64,000 bases of DNA from Manganibacter manganicus (GCF_002075885.1 NZ_MDET01000013.1:1-64000); one strand, 5' to 3'; shown: positions 52,038-61,517, counted from the stretch's first letter. Notes: generated by a model not told the origin, from the letters alone. Numbers and translations: made by a program.

Positions 52038-53177
52038 TCACTCCGTCGCCGAAAGACCAAGGGTCGCCGCGAATTCAGCAAATTTCCGGCCGTCATCACT
52101 CGTCGCGCCCAATGCTGCAAGACCCCGGTCGAGTGCGGCACGCGCTTCGCCAGCCCGGCCAAGCACCACATAAGAACGCATGAGACGCATCCAGCCCTCT
52201 GGGTCGCTCGGATTTTGGCGCAGTTTTTCATCGAGCCCGGCCACCATCGTCTCGATCATTGAGTTTCTGTCCGCTGGCGCCATCGCGGCTGCGGCATCAA
52301 TATTATCCGTCGTCGGGCTGGGTGTGCCTGTATCGGTGCTTGACGCAGTCACGCGGCTCGTATTCTCAGCCAATGCTTGGGAAACTGGTTCTCGCCATGG
52401 TGAATTGTCGGGCAAATCCGTTAGCATGGCCTCCCACGCCTTGATCGCTTCAGCCGATTTGCCATCCTGGACAAGAGCCGTCGCCAGGTAGAATTTTGCC
52501 TTGGGCTGATCCTTGTCCAGAACCAGCGCTTGCTCGAAGGCGAGTTGGGCGTCGGCGGAAACAACACCGCTCCCGGCATTGGTCAGCGCTTCGCCAAGCC
52601 CCGCCGCGCGGATGGCGGTTGAGCCTTGCAGCCTTGTCGCATTGCGGTACGCCGTGGCCGCCTCATCAAATCGGCCCAGCCTTAAATAGATCGGTGCCAG
52701 AACATCCCAGCCCCGGCCATCCTCCGGGTTTTCGGCGAGATGACCTTCAGCCCGCGCAATCAGATCATCGACCGAGCTGTCGCTCGGATTTTGAGCAAGC
52801 CGCTCCTGCAAAGACTGGGATGGCAAGTCCGGCGAACCAATTACCGCATAAAGGCCCCAGCTGATCAGCGGAACGGCTAAGACCGCGACGGCGCCAAGAC
52901 CTCGTCCGGCGAGCGCCCAGCTTTGGGTGCTCGCCAAAGGCTCTTCTCCGCCCGCCCTGATAATGCGCCGCGCAATCTCCGTCTTCGCCTGTTCGGCATC
53001 CTCCGGCCGGATCAGACCGCGTAACGCATCGCGATCAAGTTCAGCCAATTGGTCGCGATAGACCTCTATGTCATGCGAGCTGCCGGCGGCCAGACTCTTT
53101 GGCCGGTTGGCCAACGGCAACAACACCGCCAAGCTGGCACCGAGTGTAAGCAGAGCGGCAAAGAACCAGAAAACCAT
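52038..53177 (-). CDS. ccmI: Cytochrome c maturation protein CcmI/CycH
   Basis: 379 aa. N-terminal membrane helix ([20 protein letters not shown]), cytoplasmic loop with [18 protein letters not shown], a second helix ([18 protein letters not shown]) and periplasmic TPR repeats ([40 protein letters not shown]). It presents apocytochrome c to the CcmFH lyase. First gene of the ccmI-E-F-H group. Confidence 0.93.
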   Translation of the reverse strand: MVFWFFAALLTLGASLAVLLPLANRPKSLAAGSSHDIEVYRDQLAELDRDALRGLIRPEDAEQAKTEIARRIIRAGGEEPLASTQSWALAGRGLGAVAVLAVPLISWGLYAVIGSPDLPSQSLQERLAQNPSDSSVDDLIARAEGHLAENPEDGRGWDVLAPIYLRLGRFDEAATAYRNATRLQGSTAIRAAGLGEALTNAGSGVVSADAQLAFEQALVLDKDQPKAKFYLATALVQDGKSAEAIKAWEAMLTDLPDNSPWREPVSQALAENTSRVTASSTDTGTPSPTTDNIDAAAAMAPADRNSMIETMVAGLDEKLRQNPSDPEGWMRLMRSYVVLGRAGEARAALDRGLAALGATSDDGRKFAEFAATLGLSATE

Positions 53178-53394
53178 GCCTGTCTAAATAGACCCGGGAA
53201 AGCTACATGCCAACATCAGGGGCCTGCGGCTGATTGACGGGGCAGTCTCAGGTAAGAGGCGTCCAGCTTCCATCCGCATTGCGGCAAGCCGTGCCTCTTG
53301 CGCTACGCGATTGACCACTCTGGAATATCATGTAGTGCATTGTCGGCAGTCCTGCGACCCGACCCGATAGGGCTGTCCGGCCACCACTTGGCCG

Positions 53395-53612
53395 GCACGA
53401 CCGCTCGCGCCGCCGGTATCAGTAAATAGCTCCTCTATCTCCAAAATCGTGTCGTGGTCGAACAGGCTGTCGAGCACATAGACGACCTCGCTCTCGGTCG
53501 GGCTGATCGGCAGGATGCTGTAATAGCCGTATTGGTCGGAAAGACCGCTGTAGAATTTCGATCCCGGCTCGCTGCCATAATGCAGGTTGATATCGCTGAG
53601 CCTGGCGGCCCG
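53395..53612 (-). pseudogene. Tn3-family transposase TnpA relic
   Basis: Reverse-strand codons read LSDINLHYGSEPGSKFYSGL, YGYYSILPISPTESEVVYVL and DSLFDHDTILEIEELFTDTG, a catalytic-domain segment of Tn3-family transposases (the TDTGG region holds one catalytic Asp). No start, stop or ends are present. It shows a past Tn3-type insertion next to the ccm genes. Confidence 0.75.
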
Positions 53613-53992
53613 TTAGGTTTCGGAGCGGGCATGGAAGGCGACGGCACGGCGCATCGATGAGAAAGCCGGGACAGGGGAATGACGCAGCTACCAGCACGAT
53701 CTCCCGAACCCGAAATCCTGCTGTCCAGCAAGGGACGGGGCTGGAACGGATTGATGGCCGATTTCGTGCTCTTCCCGCAGGAGGGAGTTCAGGATCGCCC
53801 CGGAACCGAGATACACGGCATAGCGCGGTTCTCCAGCCCGGCCTAACTTCTCGGTCGGTAGAGGTAGAGCGATGGAGATCAGAGCTTTCACCGATTTGGC
53901 TGCGACACTATGTGGTTGCTGCCTGCCACACTATCGAGAAATTTGTGTCCCAGTTGAAAGGCTCATTATTACCAAGGCTGGAGAGTCATCCT
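53613..53992. other. Stretch without a recognised gene
   Basis: 380 bases between the Tn3 relic and the small zinc-ribbon gene. A reverse frame (53688-53891) with LHEIGHQ-like EEHEIGHQSVPAP and a forward frame (53657-54112) are open, but neither shows a family. Confidence 0.35.
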
Positions 53993-54112
53993 ATGAAGCC
54001 ACGCGCAGCTCCGCATGTTTGCGCCTCATGCCAAAGAGAACTCCCTCGGGCGGCTGTTCGTTGCCCTTGGTGTCTCGAAAAATCAACGGAACTCGATGAG
54101 CGTCGGAAATAG
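53993..54112 (+). CDS. 39-aa four-cysteine zinc-ribbon microprotein (copy 2)
   Basis: 39 aa beginning MKPRAAPHVCASCQRELPRA, then AVRCPWCLEK. Cys10/13 and Cys24/27 match copy 1 (18183-18302) in position, and both proteins have 39 residues. A GGAG lies 10 bases upstream of the ATG. The frame is open upstream but has no other family sequence. Function unknown; a one-zinc ribbon is likely. The Fur-family gene follows after 129 bases. Confidence 0.6.
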   Translation: MKPRAAPHVCASCQRELPRAAVRCPWCLEKSTELDERRK

Positions 54113-54180
54113 CCGACTCCAACTGGAGCCTTGTCCGAATGGTTGAATGGTTCAACTAACCCTATGCTTTAGCGATCGTT

Positions 54181-54197
54181 TTGCAATTGCGATGCAA
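54181..54197. promoter_or_regulatory. Fur/Mur-type box upstream of the Fur-family gene
   Basis: TTGCAATTGCGATGCAA, followed by CTG as in the box before mntH (47823-47839: TTGCAAATGCGTTGCAA). It is 44 bases before the ATG; a further GATTTGCAAC follows. Autoregulation is inferred. Confidence 0.6.
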
Positions 54198-54241
54198 CTG
54201 GCCTAGATTTGCAACATTGGGAGCTAGCGATGTGAGCGACA

Positions 54242-54709
54242 ATGACTATCGATCCAAGCGACATCAAACGGATTTGTAGGGACAATGGTCTCCGCCTCAC
54301 CGCCCCCCGCAAGATTATTGTCGAAACTCTCTTGGAAGCAACGGATCATCCTGACGCCGTGGAATTGCATCGACGTGTGACGACTATCTCTCCCCGCATT
54401 GCGCTCTCGACGGTCTACAGGACCTTGGTGGCGCTGAGCGAAAAAGGAGTTCTGGAGAAGCACAACTTCGGCAACGGCCCTGCTCGCTTCGAAACGGTCG
54501 ATCGCGAGCACCATGACCATCTCATCGATGTCGTGTCCGGCAATGTCATAGAGTTTCGTTCAGGCGAAATCGAGCGGCTACAAGAGGAAATCGCTCGACA
54601 GCACGGATACGAGATTGTCAGCCACAAGCTCGAAATCTACGTGCGGCCTGCGAAGCGTCGTAGGAGCAAGATTTCGGCAGCTCGACATCGTCGTCAGTCT
54701 GCGAAGTAA
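54242..54709 (+). CDS. Fur-family regulator, Fur/Mur-like
   Basis: 155 aa. Winged helix (GLRLTAPRKIIVETLLEATD, ALSTVYRTLVALSEKGVLEK), metal site EHHDHLIDVVSGNVIEF (His90, His91, His93) and a C-terminal REx-like dimer domain (HGYEIVSHKLEIYV). It lacks the heme motif of Irr and the CxxC pairs of Zur. In rhizobia this branch is Mur, a Mn-responsive repressor, and the same box stands before mntH, so Mn sensing is likely. The C-terminus is basic. ATG 54242 has no strong ribosome site. Confidence 0.88.
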   Translation: MTIDPSDIKRICRDNGLRLTAPRKIIVETLLEATDHPDAVELHRRVTTISPRIALSTVYRTLVALSEKGVLEKHNFGNGPARFETVDREHHDHLIDVVSGNVIEFRSGEIERLQEEIARQHGYEIVSHKLEIYVRPAKRRRSKISAARHRRQSAK

Positions 54710-54770
54710 GCGCTCTCCATTCTCCCGCTTTTTCCCTTGCGCGACAATTCGCATCTTCAAGCATAGTCGC

Positions 54771-54801
54771 TTGACCCTCTAGCCACTCCAGCCTTTAGGG
54801 A
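54771..54801 (+). promoter_or_regulatory. Possible MerR-type promoter for the tlpA-P1B4 operon
   Basis: TTGACC (54771-54776), 19-base spacer starting CTCTAG-CCA-CTCCAG, -10 TAGGGA (54796-54801). The dyad is imperfect (four of six). The start is 59 bases downstream. It resembles the clear MerR-type promoters of this window in -35 box and spacing. Confidence 0.4.
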
Positions 54802-54859
54802 AGAAGATGGCCGTCAGCATCACACCATCGGTATTGCCGACCTGTCCAAAGGAGCCGGA

Positions 54860-55432
54860 ATGCGTTTTGCCCAAGTCAGCCGCCCAACTGTCGCCGTCGT
54901 ATTTGCCGCGATAGCCGGTGCTATTGTCGGCGGACTGCTCCTGGCAAGCCCGCTCGCTCAATGGCAGGGAACTTCAAACGAATCGGCACCGGCGTCCTCC
55001 GAACTGGCCGTATTCCCCTTTGAGACAGCGGACGGGCGCAAGCTCACTCTGAAAGCCTTCTCCGACAAGGCTGTCCTGCTGAACCTTTGGGCAACCTGGT
55101 GCCCACCGTGTCGGAAGGAAATGCCGTCACTTGATCGGCTTCAATCTCTCAAGGGAGGCACTGATTTCGAGGTCGTGGCCCTGTCCATCGACAAGGGCGG
55201 CACGGAACAGGTCCAGCCGTTCTTCGAGGAGATCGGTATCAAACGCCTGGAGATGTATTTGGACCAGCCAGGTGTCTCCATGCAGGCCTTGAAGATTGTT
55301 GGACTTCCGACAACGCTCCTGGTGGGTAAAGACGGACGTGAACTTGCGCGCTGGGTAGGTCCCAAGGAGTGGGATGACCCCGAAACGGTCAAGGAGATCG
55401 AAGCACTGCTTGCCCGCTCCGAGGGGGATTGA
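54860..55432 (+). CDS. TlpA-like membrane-anchored thioredoxin
   Basis: 190 aa, one N-terminal helix (TVAVVFAAIAGAIVGGLLLA), thioredoxin fold with LWATWCPPCRKEMP (Cys81, Cys84) and cis-Pro in IVGLPTTLLVG. Periplasmic reductase, probably fed by the CcdA encoded nine bases downstream. Starts an operon: tlpA-ccdA-dsbB-dsbA-P1B4 ATPase-TrxR. ATG follows AAAGGAG. Confidence 0.93.
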   Translation: MRFAQVSRPTVAVVFAAIAGAIVGGLLLASPLAQWQGTSNESAPASSELAVFPFETADGRKLTLKAFSDKAVLLNLWATWCPPCRKEMPSLDRLQSLKGGTDFEVVALSIDKGGTEQVQPFFEEIGIKRLEMYLDQPGVSMQALKIVGLPTTLLVGKDGRELARWVGPKEWDDPETVKEIEALLARSEGD

Positions 55433-55441
55433 AGTACCAAC

Positions 55442-56170
55442 ATGGCATTCGAAATCGCCGATATTGGAATAATGGCTGCACTGCTGGCTGGGATGATCTC
55501 GTTCCTGTCGCCTTGCGTATTGCCGCTCGTCCCAGGCTATATGTCGTATATTGCGGGAAGTACCGATCAGGGCGTGGTGCGCAAAAGGATCGACACGGTA
55601 TTCCTGAGCGGATGCTTCGTTCTCGGCTTCTCGACGGTCTTCATCCTGCTTGGCGCGAGCGCAACAGCGATCAGCGGCCTACTCCTGTCCTACCGCTATG
55701 AAGCCAACATCATTGGCGGGCTGGCCATCATCCTGTTCGGCATATTCACGACCGGCATCATCAAGATGCCTTGGCTCGAGCGAGATCTGCGCTATCACGG
55801 CGCCATCGAAGGCGGCCAGCCGCTCGGCGCCTACGTCCTTGGCCTCGCCTTCGGCTTTGGCTGGACGCCATGCATAGGACCCATTCTCGGGGCTATCCTG
55901 ACGGTCAGCGCCACCGTCGATGGTGCGCTGAGCGGGGTTGCGCTGCTTTCCATCTATTCGCTAGGGCTCGGTGTGCCCTTTCTGCTCACGGCGCTGTTTG
56001 CCGATGCGCTGACCTCAAGGCTCAGAAGCGTTCGCAGGCTCGGCAAGCTGCTGCACATTGGGGCCGGCGTCATCATGATTGTGATGGGTATCGCAATGAT
56101 CACGGGCCAGATGTCGGTTTTCGCATTCTGGCTTCTGGAGAAGTTTCCTGTGTTTGGGAGAATTGGATGA
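55442..56170 (+). CDS. ccdA: CcdA thiol-disulfide transmembrane reductase
   Basis: 242 aa, six membrane helices; redox Cys in FLSPCVLPLVPGYMSYIAGS and FGWTPCIGPILGAILTVSAT. It moves electrons from the cytoplasm to the TlpA-type partner encoded upstream. Ends in TGA overlapping the dsbB ATG. Very similar to 40256-40996 in both motifs and the end (FWLLEKFPVFGRIG versus FWLLESFPVLSRIG). Confidence 0.95.
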   Translation: MAFEIADIGIMAALLAGMISFLSPCVLPLVPGYMSYIAGSTDQGVVRKRIDTVFLSGCFVLGFSTVFILLGASATAISGLLLSYRYEANIIGGLAIILFGIFTTGIIKMPWLERDLRYHGAIEGGQPLGAYVLGLAFGFGWTPCIGPILGAILTVSATVDGALSGVALLSIYSLGLGVPFLLTALFADALTSRLRSVRRLGKLLHIGAGVIMIVMGIAMITGQMSVFAFWLLEKFPVFGRIG

Positions 56171-56646
56171 ACGTGACCGATCATGCCCGCGCGGAGAAGG
56201 CTTCTGACGTTGCCAAGCCCGCGAGCGAAGCAGATTTTTTGTGGTCAAAGCTGTTCCTGGCTTGGCTCGTGGCGCTCGCCGCCTCGCTCGGTGCCCTTTT
56301 CATCGGGGAAGTTATGGGGCAGTCGCCCTGCGTGCTGTGCTGGTATCAGCGCGCCTTCATGTTCCCCCTCGCGATTGTGCTCGCTGTGGGTGCCTTCCGC
56401 TCCGATAGCGGCACATGGCGCTATGGGCTACCGCTCGCCGTCATCGGCGGCGGAATCGCTCTCTATCATTCGCTCCTCTATGCCGGCGTGGTCGCCGAAG
56501 CGCTGGAGCCCTGTAGCCAGGGGCCGTCCTGTACCGATGCGGCGATGACTATCTTTGGCAGTCTGCCCCTGCCTTTTCTATCATTCGCAGCCTTTGCGGC
56601 CATCACCCTCCTCCTGTTTCTAACGACACGGATCACAAAGCCATGA
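56167..56646 (+). CDS. DsbB-type disulfide bond formation protein
   Basis: 159 aa, four membrane helices. First Cys pair CVLC (Cys55, Cys58 in SPCVLCWYQRAF), second pair Cys115 and Cys121 in EPCSQGPSC, as in the BdbC/DsbB family, which passes electrons from DsbA to quinone. The start overlaps the ccdA stop (ATGA) and the stop overlaps the next gene (56643-56646), so expression is coupled with its likely DsbA partner. Confidence 0.92.
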   Translation: MNVTDHARAEKASDVAKPASEADFLWSKLFLAWLVALAASLGALFIGEVMGQSPCVLCWYQRAFMFPLAIVLAVGAFRSDSGTWRYGLPLAVIGGGIALYHSLLYAGVVAEALEPCSQGPSCTDAAMTIFGSLPLPFLSFAAFAAITLLLFLTTRITKP

Positions 56647-57293
56647 ACAAACGAGCCATCATCATCGCCACTGGAGTCGGCGCCGCCGCCATCTTCGCCG
56701 GCGGGGCGTATCTTTACTCGCAGTCATCAACGGAAACCGCCGCCGCCCCGGTAGCGGCTGAAAGCAGTCAGTTCATTCGCCCGCATTCGCCAATCATGGG
56801 GCCAGCAACGGCGCCGGTGACGATCGTGGAATTTTTCGACCCGTCCTGCGAGGCGTGCCGCGCCTTCTACCCAACGGTGAAACAGATCATGGCCACCTAC
56901 CCGGAGGACGTGCGCGTTGTCATCCGTTACACGCCGTTTCACCCGACGTCGGAAGAAGCGATACGAATCCTGGAGGCGGCGCGGAAGCAGGACAAGTTCC
57001 AGCGCGTCAAGGAATGGCTTTTGCAGAATCAGGAGCAGTGGGGCGCGGACGGCAATCCGCAGGCGGCCCGCGCATGGGAACTTGCGGCGGAAGTCGGTCT
57101 CGACCTCGACAGAGCCAGGCAGGACGCGGTCACCGAGGAGGTGGATGCAATCATCGCGCAGGATGTAGAGGACGTTCAGGCCGTTGGCATTACGGGCACG
57201 CCAACCTTTTTCGTTAACGGAAAGCAGCTTCAGTCGTTCGGACGCCAGCAGTTGAAGGATCTGGTCAAGAGCGAAGTGGAAGCGGCGAGATAG
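56643..57293 (+). CDS. DsbA-like thiol oxidase
   Basis: 216 aa, membrane anchor or signal (AIIIATGVGAAAIFAGGAYL), thioredoxin fold with FDPSCEACRAFYPTVK (Cys69, Cys72; CEAC) and cis-Pro in GITGTPTFFVNG. CEAC is a feature of DsbA proteins paired with BdbC-like DsbB. The operon thus has both an oxidising pair (DsbA/DsbB) and a reducing pair (TlpA/CcdA). Confidence 0.92.
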   Translation: MNKRAIIIATGVGAAAIFAGGAYLYSQSSTETAAAPVAAESSQFIRPHSPIMGPATAPVTIVEFFDPSCEACRAFYPTVKQIMATYPEDVRVVIRYTPFHPTSEEAIRILEAARKQDKFQRVKEWLLQNQEQWGADGNPQAARAWELAAEVGLDLDRARQDAVTEEVDAIIAQDVEDVQAVGITGTPTFFVNGKQLQSFGRQQLKDLVKSEVEAAR

Positions 57294-57321
57294 GAACCGC
57301 ATTACTCGGGAGCGTTTCGAG

Positions 57322-59835
57322 ATGAAAAGCACGCTACGCTTGGACATTCCGGTCCTGTTGCCAGAGGTCGACGACATCGCGGACGCTTGCGTCGCGCGGT
57401 TGACCTCCGACCTCGAGGCGCGCCAAGGCGTTGAGACTGTCCACATCGTGGCTACCGAAGGCGAGAAACCTGCCAAGCTGTGCGTTCATTTCGACCCGGA
57501 TGTCCTGCCGCTAACCAGGATTCGCGAGATCGCGCAGGCCGCCGGCGCGCAGATCACCGCCCGCTTCGGGCATCTGACGTGGAACGTCTCCGGCATAGGC
57601 CACGAACGGCGGGCCAGGACGGTCGAAGGACAACTGAGGGCGTTGGCCGGGATCATCGAAGCCGAGGCGAGTGCCGCCGGCGCCGTCCATATCGAGTTCG
57701 ACCGCCAGGCCGTGTCGGAAGAGGCGATTGCCGCCTCATTGCGCGAACTTGGCGTGACCCGGAAAACCGGGGCGTCGCATGAAGCAAAGAAGACCCACGA
57801 CGAGCATGCCGGACACAATCATGCCGCAGGCGAACAGCATTCGAAAGATGACGGCCATGACCATTCGCATGGCCAATTCCTCGGGCCAAACACGGAACTG
57901 ATCTTTGCGCTCGCAAGCGGCGCATTGCTCGGCATCGGCTACGCTGTCGAGAAGCTTGTGCCCGGCGCGCCGGAATGGCTGCCGACCGCCTCCTATATCG
58001 CAGCCTACTTCTTCGGCGGCTTCTTCACCTTGCGCGAAGCGATCGACAATCTTCGGCTCAAGCGGTTCGAGATCGATACGCTGATGCTGGTCGCGGCGGC
58101 CGGCGCGGCGGCCCTTGGTGCCTTTGCGGAAGGCGCGCTGCTGCTCTTCCTGTTCAGCCTTGGCCACGCGCTCGAACACTACGCCATGGGGCGCGCCAAG
58201 CGCGCGATCGAGGCTCTGGCCGAGCTCGCGCCATCGGTTGCGACCGTCAGGCGGGACGGCGAAACGAAAGAGATCCCGGTCGAGGAGCTTGCAGTCGGCG
58301 ACATCGTCATTGTGCGTCCCAACGAACGGCTGCCGGCTGACGGGTTCCTGATCAAAGGCAACTCCAGCATAAACCAGGCGCCTGTCACCGGAGAGAGTAT
58401 CCCGGTCGACAAGCGTCCTGTCGACGATGCAGCGGCCGCGAGGGCACGGCCGGATTCCGTGGACGGCGCGTCGCGTGCGTTCGCGGGAACGATCAACGGC
58501 TCTGGCGCGATCGAGATCGAGGTGACACGCCGCTCAACCGAGACCGCGCTTGCCAAGGTGGTCAAGATGGTCAGCGAGGCGGAAGCGCAGAAGTCGCCGA
58601 CGCAGCGCTTTACCGAGCGTTTCGAGAAGATTTTCGTGCCGGCGGTGCTGGCGCTCGCTGTCATCCTTCTGTTCGCCTGGGTGGTCATCGACGAACCCTT
58701 CCGCGACAGCTTCTACCGGGCCATGGCAGTTCTGGTGGCCGCGAGCCCCTGTGCGCTGGCGATCGCGACGCCGAGTGCCGTGCTATCGGGCGTTGCCCGG
58801 GCCGCGCGCGGCGGCGTGCTCGTCAAGGGCGGCGGCCCGCTTGAGAACCTCGGTTCGTTGACGGCTATCGCCTTCGACAAGACCGGAACGCTGACCGAAG
58901 GCAAGCCGCGCATCACCGATCTGGTCACAGCCAATGGTGTTGCCGAACAGGACCTGCTTGCGGTGGCGATTGCCGTGGAGAGCCTGAGCGATCATCCACT
59001 CGCAGAAGCGATTGTGCGCGACGGCAAGGACAAGCTCAAGAGCAAGGCCGGCGCCGCAGCGTCCGATCTCAAGAGCTTGACCGGCAAAGGTGTCACCGCA
59101 ACGCTTGACGGGCAGACGGTGTGGATCGGCAAGGCCGAGATGTTCGGAGCGGAGGGCATTCCGTCGCTCGGCAAGGAGATGACCGACGCCGTGGCGCGGC
59201 TGCGGGACGGTGGCCGCACGACCATGGTCGTGCGGCGGACTGATCGCGATCTCGGCGTGATCGGTCTGATGGATACGCCGCGTGCTGCCGCACGCGCCTC
59301 GTTAAAGGTGCTGCACGACATCGGCATCACGCGCATGATCATGTTGTCCGGCGACAACCAGAAGGTCGCCGACGCGATCGCGAAGGATGTCGGACTGGAC
59401 GAGGCCTGGGGCGACCTCATGCCCGAGGACAAGGTGGAGGCTGTCAAGAAGCTGCGGTCCGAGGGCAAGGTCGCGATGGTCGGCGACGGCGTCAACGACG
59501 CGCCCGCCATGGCGAGTGCAACGGTTGGCATCGCCATGGGCGCGGCCGGTTCCGACGTTGCGCTGGAAACCGCCGACGTCGCCCTGATGGCCGACGATCT
59601 CGCCCACCTGCCCTTCGCCGTCGGCCTGAGTCGACAGACCCGGTCGATCATCCGCCAGAACGTGTTCGTCAGTCTTGGGATCGTCGCCATACTGATCCCG
59701 TCGACAATTTTCGGACTTGGCATAGGCCCGGCGGTGGCCATTCACGAAGGCTCGACACTCCTCGTCGTCTTCAATGCGTTGCGGCTCCTGGCCTACCGCG
59801 ACCCAACCCCGAAGGGGAGCGCCAAGACGGCATGA
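57322..59835 (+). CDS. P1B-4-type heavy-metal ATPase (SPC motif; Co/Ni/Fe/Zn class)
   Basis: 837 aa. The N-terminal 150 residues form two HMA-like units without CxxC; a His-rich linker follows ([20 protein letters not shown]). Membrane motif is SPC ([20 protein letters not shown]), catalytic [32 protein letters not shown], and the last helix has [20 protein letters not shown], the P1B-4 signature. This class (CoaT, CtpD, Nia) exports Co, Ni, Fe or Zn. It is in operon with thiol-redox genes; its stop overlaps the TrxR-like gene. ATG 57322. Confidence 0.94.
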   Translation: MKSTLRLDIPVLLPEVDDIADACVARLTSDLEARQGVETVHIVATEGEKPAKLCVHFDPDVLPLTRIREIAQAAGAQITARFGHLTWNVSGIGHERRARTVEGQLRALAGIIEAEASAAGAVHIEFDRQAVSEEAIAASLRELGVTRKTGASHEAKKTHDEHAGHNHAAGEQHSKDDGHDHSHGQFLGPNTELIFALASGALLGIGYAVEKLVPGAPEWLPTASYIAAYFFGGFFTLREAIDNLRLKRFEIDTLMLVAAAGAAALGAFAEGALLLFLFSLGHALEHYAMGRAKRAIEALAELAPSVATVRRDGETKEIPVEELAVGDIVIVRPNERLPADGFLIKGNSSINQAPVTGESIPVDKRPVDDAAAARARPDSVDGASRAFAGTINGSGAIEIEVTRRSTETALAKVVKMVSEAEAQKSPTQRFTERFEKIFVPAVLALAVILLFAWVVIDEPFRDSFYRAMAVLVAASPCALAIATPSAVLSGVARAARGGVLVKGGGPLENLGSLTAIAFDKTGTLTEGKPRITDLVTANGVAEQDLLAVAIAVESLSDHPLAEAIVRDGKDKLKSKAGAAASDLKSLTGKGVTATLDGQTVWIGKAEMFGAEGIPSLGKEMTDAVARLRDGGRTTMVVRRTDRDLGVIGLMDTPRAAARASLKVLHDIGITRMIMLSGDNQKVADAIAKDVGLDEAWGDLMPEDKVEAVKKLRSEGKVAMVGDGVNDAPAMASATVGIAMGAAGSDVALETADVALMADDLAHLPFAVGLSRQTRSIIRQNVFVSLGIVAILIPSTIFGLGIGPAVAIHEGSTLLVVFNALRLLAYRDPTPKGSAKTA

Positions 59836-60779
59836 AGATCATCGCCAAGAATAGTATCGATGCCGAGGCATCTTTCGATGGTTTGCTAGACTGCGTGATC
59901 GTTGGTGGCGGGCCCGCAGGTATGACGGCGGCGATCTATCTCGCGCGCTTTCACCGCAAAGTCGCCGTGATCGATGACGGCAACAGCCGCGCCCTTTGGA
60001 TACCCCGTTCCCACAATTGCGCTGGTTTTCCCGAAGGAATCGGCGGCAGCGAGCTCTTGTCCCGCATGAGAGAACAGGCCGGCTGCTTCGGCGCCATGTT
60101 GATCGACGGGCGTATCGAGCAGCTCGATGGCGACGGCGGCTCTTTCGTTGCGCGTGGTGCAGGCCTGACATTGGAGTGTCGCGCGGTGATCCTTGCGACA
60201 GGTACCGTAAACCGGCGGCCGAATATCGATCCGGACACGCATCGTTCTGCGCTCGAGCGAGGGCAACTGCGCTATTGTCCGATTTGCGATGGCTTCGAAG
60301 CGACGGATCAGGCCATAGCGGTGCTGGGCGCTGACCAGCGCGGAGTGGCCGAGGCGCTGTTTCTCCGCGGTTATTCGAAAGACATCACGCTCATCGCCAT
60401 GGACGAAGCCGAGATCGGCGCGGACGATCGCCTCAGGCTCGACCATGCCGGCATCAGGCTCGAACCCCGTTTCCTCGATCGCCTGGACTTCAGGGAAAGC
60501 AAGGTAGCCGTGCGTTTGCGCGGCGGTGGCGAACTCCTTTTCGACACAGTCTATCCAGCGCTCGGTTCCGATACGAACGACGTGCTGGCAAATGCGCTAA
60601 CCCTGGAGATGGGCGACGGCTGTTGCATCGCCGTGGACAAGAAGCAGCGCACAAGCCGCAAAGGCGTCTATGCCGCTGGCGACATCGTCCACGCGCTTGA
60701 CCAGATCAGCGTCGCGATGGGCCATGCGGCAATCGCCGCGACCACGCTTCACAATGACCTGCGCGCAAGGGACCAATAA
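59832..60779 (+). CDS. Thioredoxin reductase-like flavoprotein
   Basis: 315 aa. FAD motif [20 protein letters not shown], redox CPIC (Cys149, Cys152 in [14 protein letters not shown]), NAD(P) loop [20 protein letters not shown] and a second FAD motif [20 protein letters not shown]. The family includes thioredoxin reductases and related reductases of small thiol proteins. Overlap of four bases with the ATPase gene (ATGA) shows coupling. It could feed electrons to the CcdA of the same operon, which is inference. Confidence 0.9.
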   Translation: MKIIAKNSIDAEASFDGLLDCVIVGGGPAGMTAAIYLARFHRKVAVIDDGNSRALWIPRSHNCAGFPEGIGGSELLSRMREQAGCFGAMLIDGRIEQLDGDGGSFVARGAGLTLECRAVILATGTVNRRPNIDPDTHRSALERGQLRYCPICDGFEATDQAIAVLGADQRGVAEALFLRGYSKDITLIAMDEAEIGADDRLRLDHAGIRLEPRFLDRLDFRESKVAVRLRGGGELLFDTVYPALGSDTNDVLANALTLEMGDGCCIAVDKKQRTSRKGVYAAGDIVHALDQISVAMGHAAIAATTLHNDLRARDQ

Positions 60780-60869
60780 TGATGAGGCCTGATTGTCGTC
60801 ACGTCGGCGGACCAAGCCCATGCGACCGGCAGACCTGTCAAAGCGCGATCACCACCGACGAGCGCACGC

Positions 60870-61007
60870 GTGACGAGGCGCGCCTGGATCAGCGTGGGAC
60901 TTCGGCTCGCCATTCTGGCGATCATTGTTGCGGGTCTCTGGTCGGGCCGGATCGTCTTGCGAGACGCTCCGGAGCCATCGACGGCTTCACGATCCGATGT
61001 GAGGTAG
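60870..61007 (+). CDS. Small single-helix protein, uncertain
   Basis: 45 codons from GTG 60870: TRRAWISVGLRLAILAIIVA then GLWSGRIVLRDAPEP, one positively flanked membrane helix. It lies 90 bases after the TrxR-like gene on the same strand. It looks like the truncated start of an exported protein or a small membrane protein. No family recognised. Confidence 0.35.
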   Translation: MTRRAWISVGLRLAILAIIVAGLWSGRIVLRDAPEPSTASRSDVR

Positions 61008-61070
61008 CGTGACGACCGAACGCTTTGTGCGACATAGGCCGCGATGACTCGCTATTGAGCCTCTGCGCGG

Positions 61071-61490
61071 TCAGTTCACCTCCAGCGGCAAGGGCGACAG
61101 GGTTTCGATGATCCGGCATTCGGCAACTGTCCCGCATCGACATTGAGAGAGCAACCGATCCAGCTCCCTCTGCAGCGCTTTGAGATCGGCGATCTTTCGT
61201 TCGACCTCCGCCAGGTGCTCCTTGGCGATCTCATCAACTGCTTCGCACGATCTCGACCGGTCGTCGGCGAGGTCGAGAAGCACACGGATCTGGTCAAGCG
61301 AAAATCCGAGGTCGCGGGCACGGCGGATGAAGCTGAGGCGATTGAGATCCGCCGGCGCGTATGAGCGGTAGTTGCCTTCGGTTCGTGCGGGTTTTGCGAG
61401 CAATCCGCTTTTTTCGTAAAAGCGGATGGTCTCAACCTTGGTGGCGGTCATTCGCGACAGCGTGCCGATGGTCAGGTGTTTGTTCGTCAT
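61071..61490 (-). CDS. MerR-family metal regulator
   Basis: 139 aa. Winged helix (IGTLSRMTATKVETIRFYEK), dimer helix with Cys82 (RSCEAVDEIAKEHL) and a metal loop LSQCRCGTVAEC with Cys117, Cys119 and Cys125. The helix Cys points to divalent metals. It is divergent from the HMA protein and CSC-type ATPase, across two dyads (61499-61517 and 61592-61606). ATG 61490. Confidence 0.92.
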   Translation of the reverse strand: MTNKHLTIGTLSRMTATKVETIRFYEKSGLLAKPARTEGNYRSYAPADLNRLSFIRRARDLGFSLDQIRVLLDLADDRSRSCEAVDEIAKEHLAEVERKIADLKALQRELDRLLSQCRCGTVAECRIIETLSPLPLEVN

Positions 61491-61498
61491 CCGAAGGT

Positions 61499-61517
61499 CC
61501 CTATAGTGACTACAGGG
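61499..61517. promoter_or_regulatory. MerR-type dyad next to the regulator start
   Basis: CCCTATAG-TGA-CTACAGGG, eight-base arms with one mismatch, nine bases from the MerR start. It repeats the CTGTAG/CTACAG half-sites of the promoter at 61586-61616 and of the mer operator (5098-5112), and probably gives autoregulation. Confidence 0.65.

Noticed and set aside
53657..54112. 151-codon forward frame ending with the 39-residue zinc-ribbon
   Set aside because: Only the last 39 codons match copy 1; the rest is unrelated, so the short start at 53993 is preferred.
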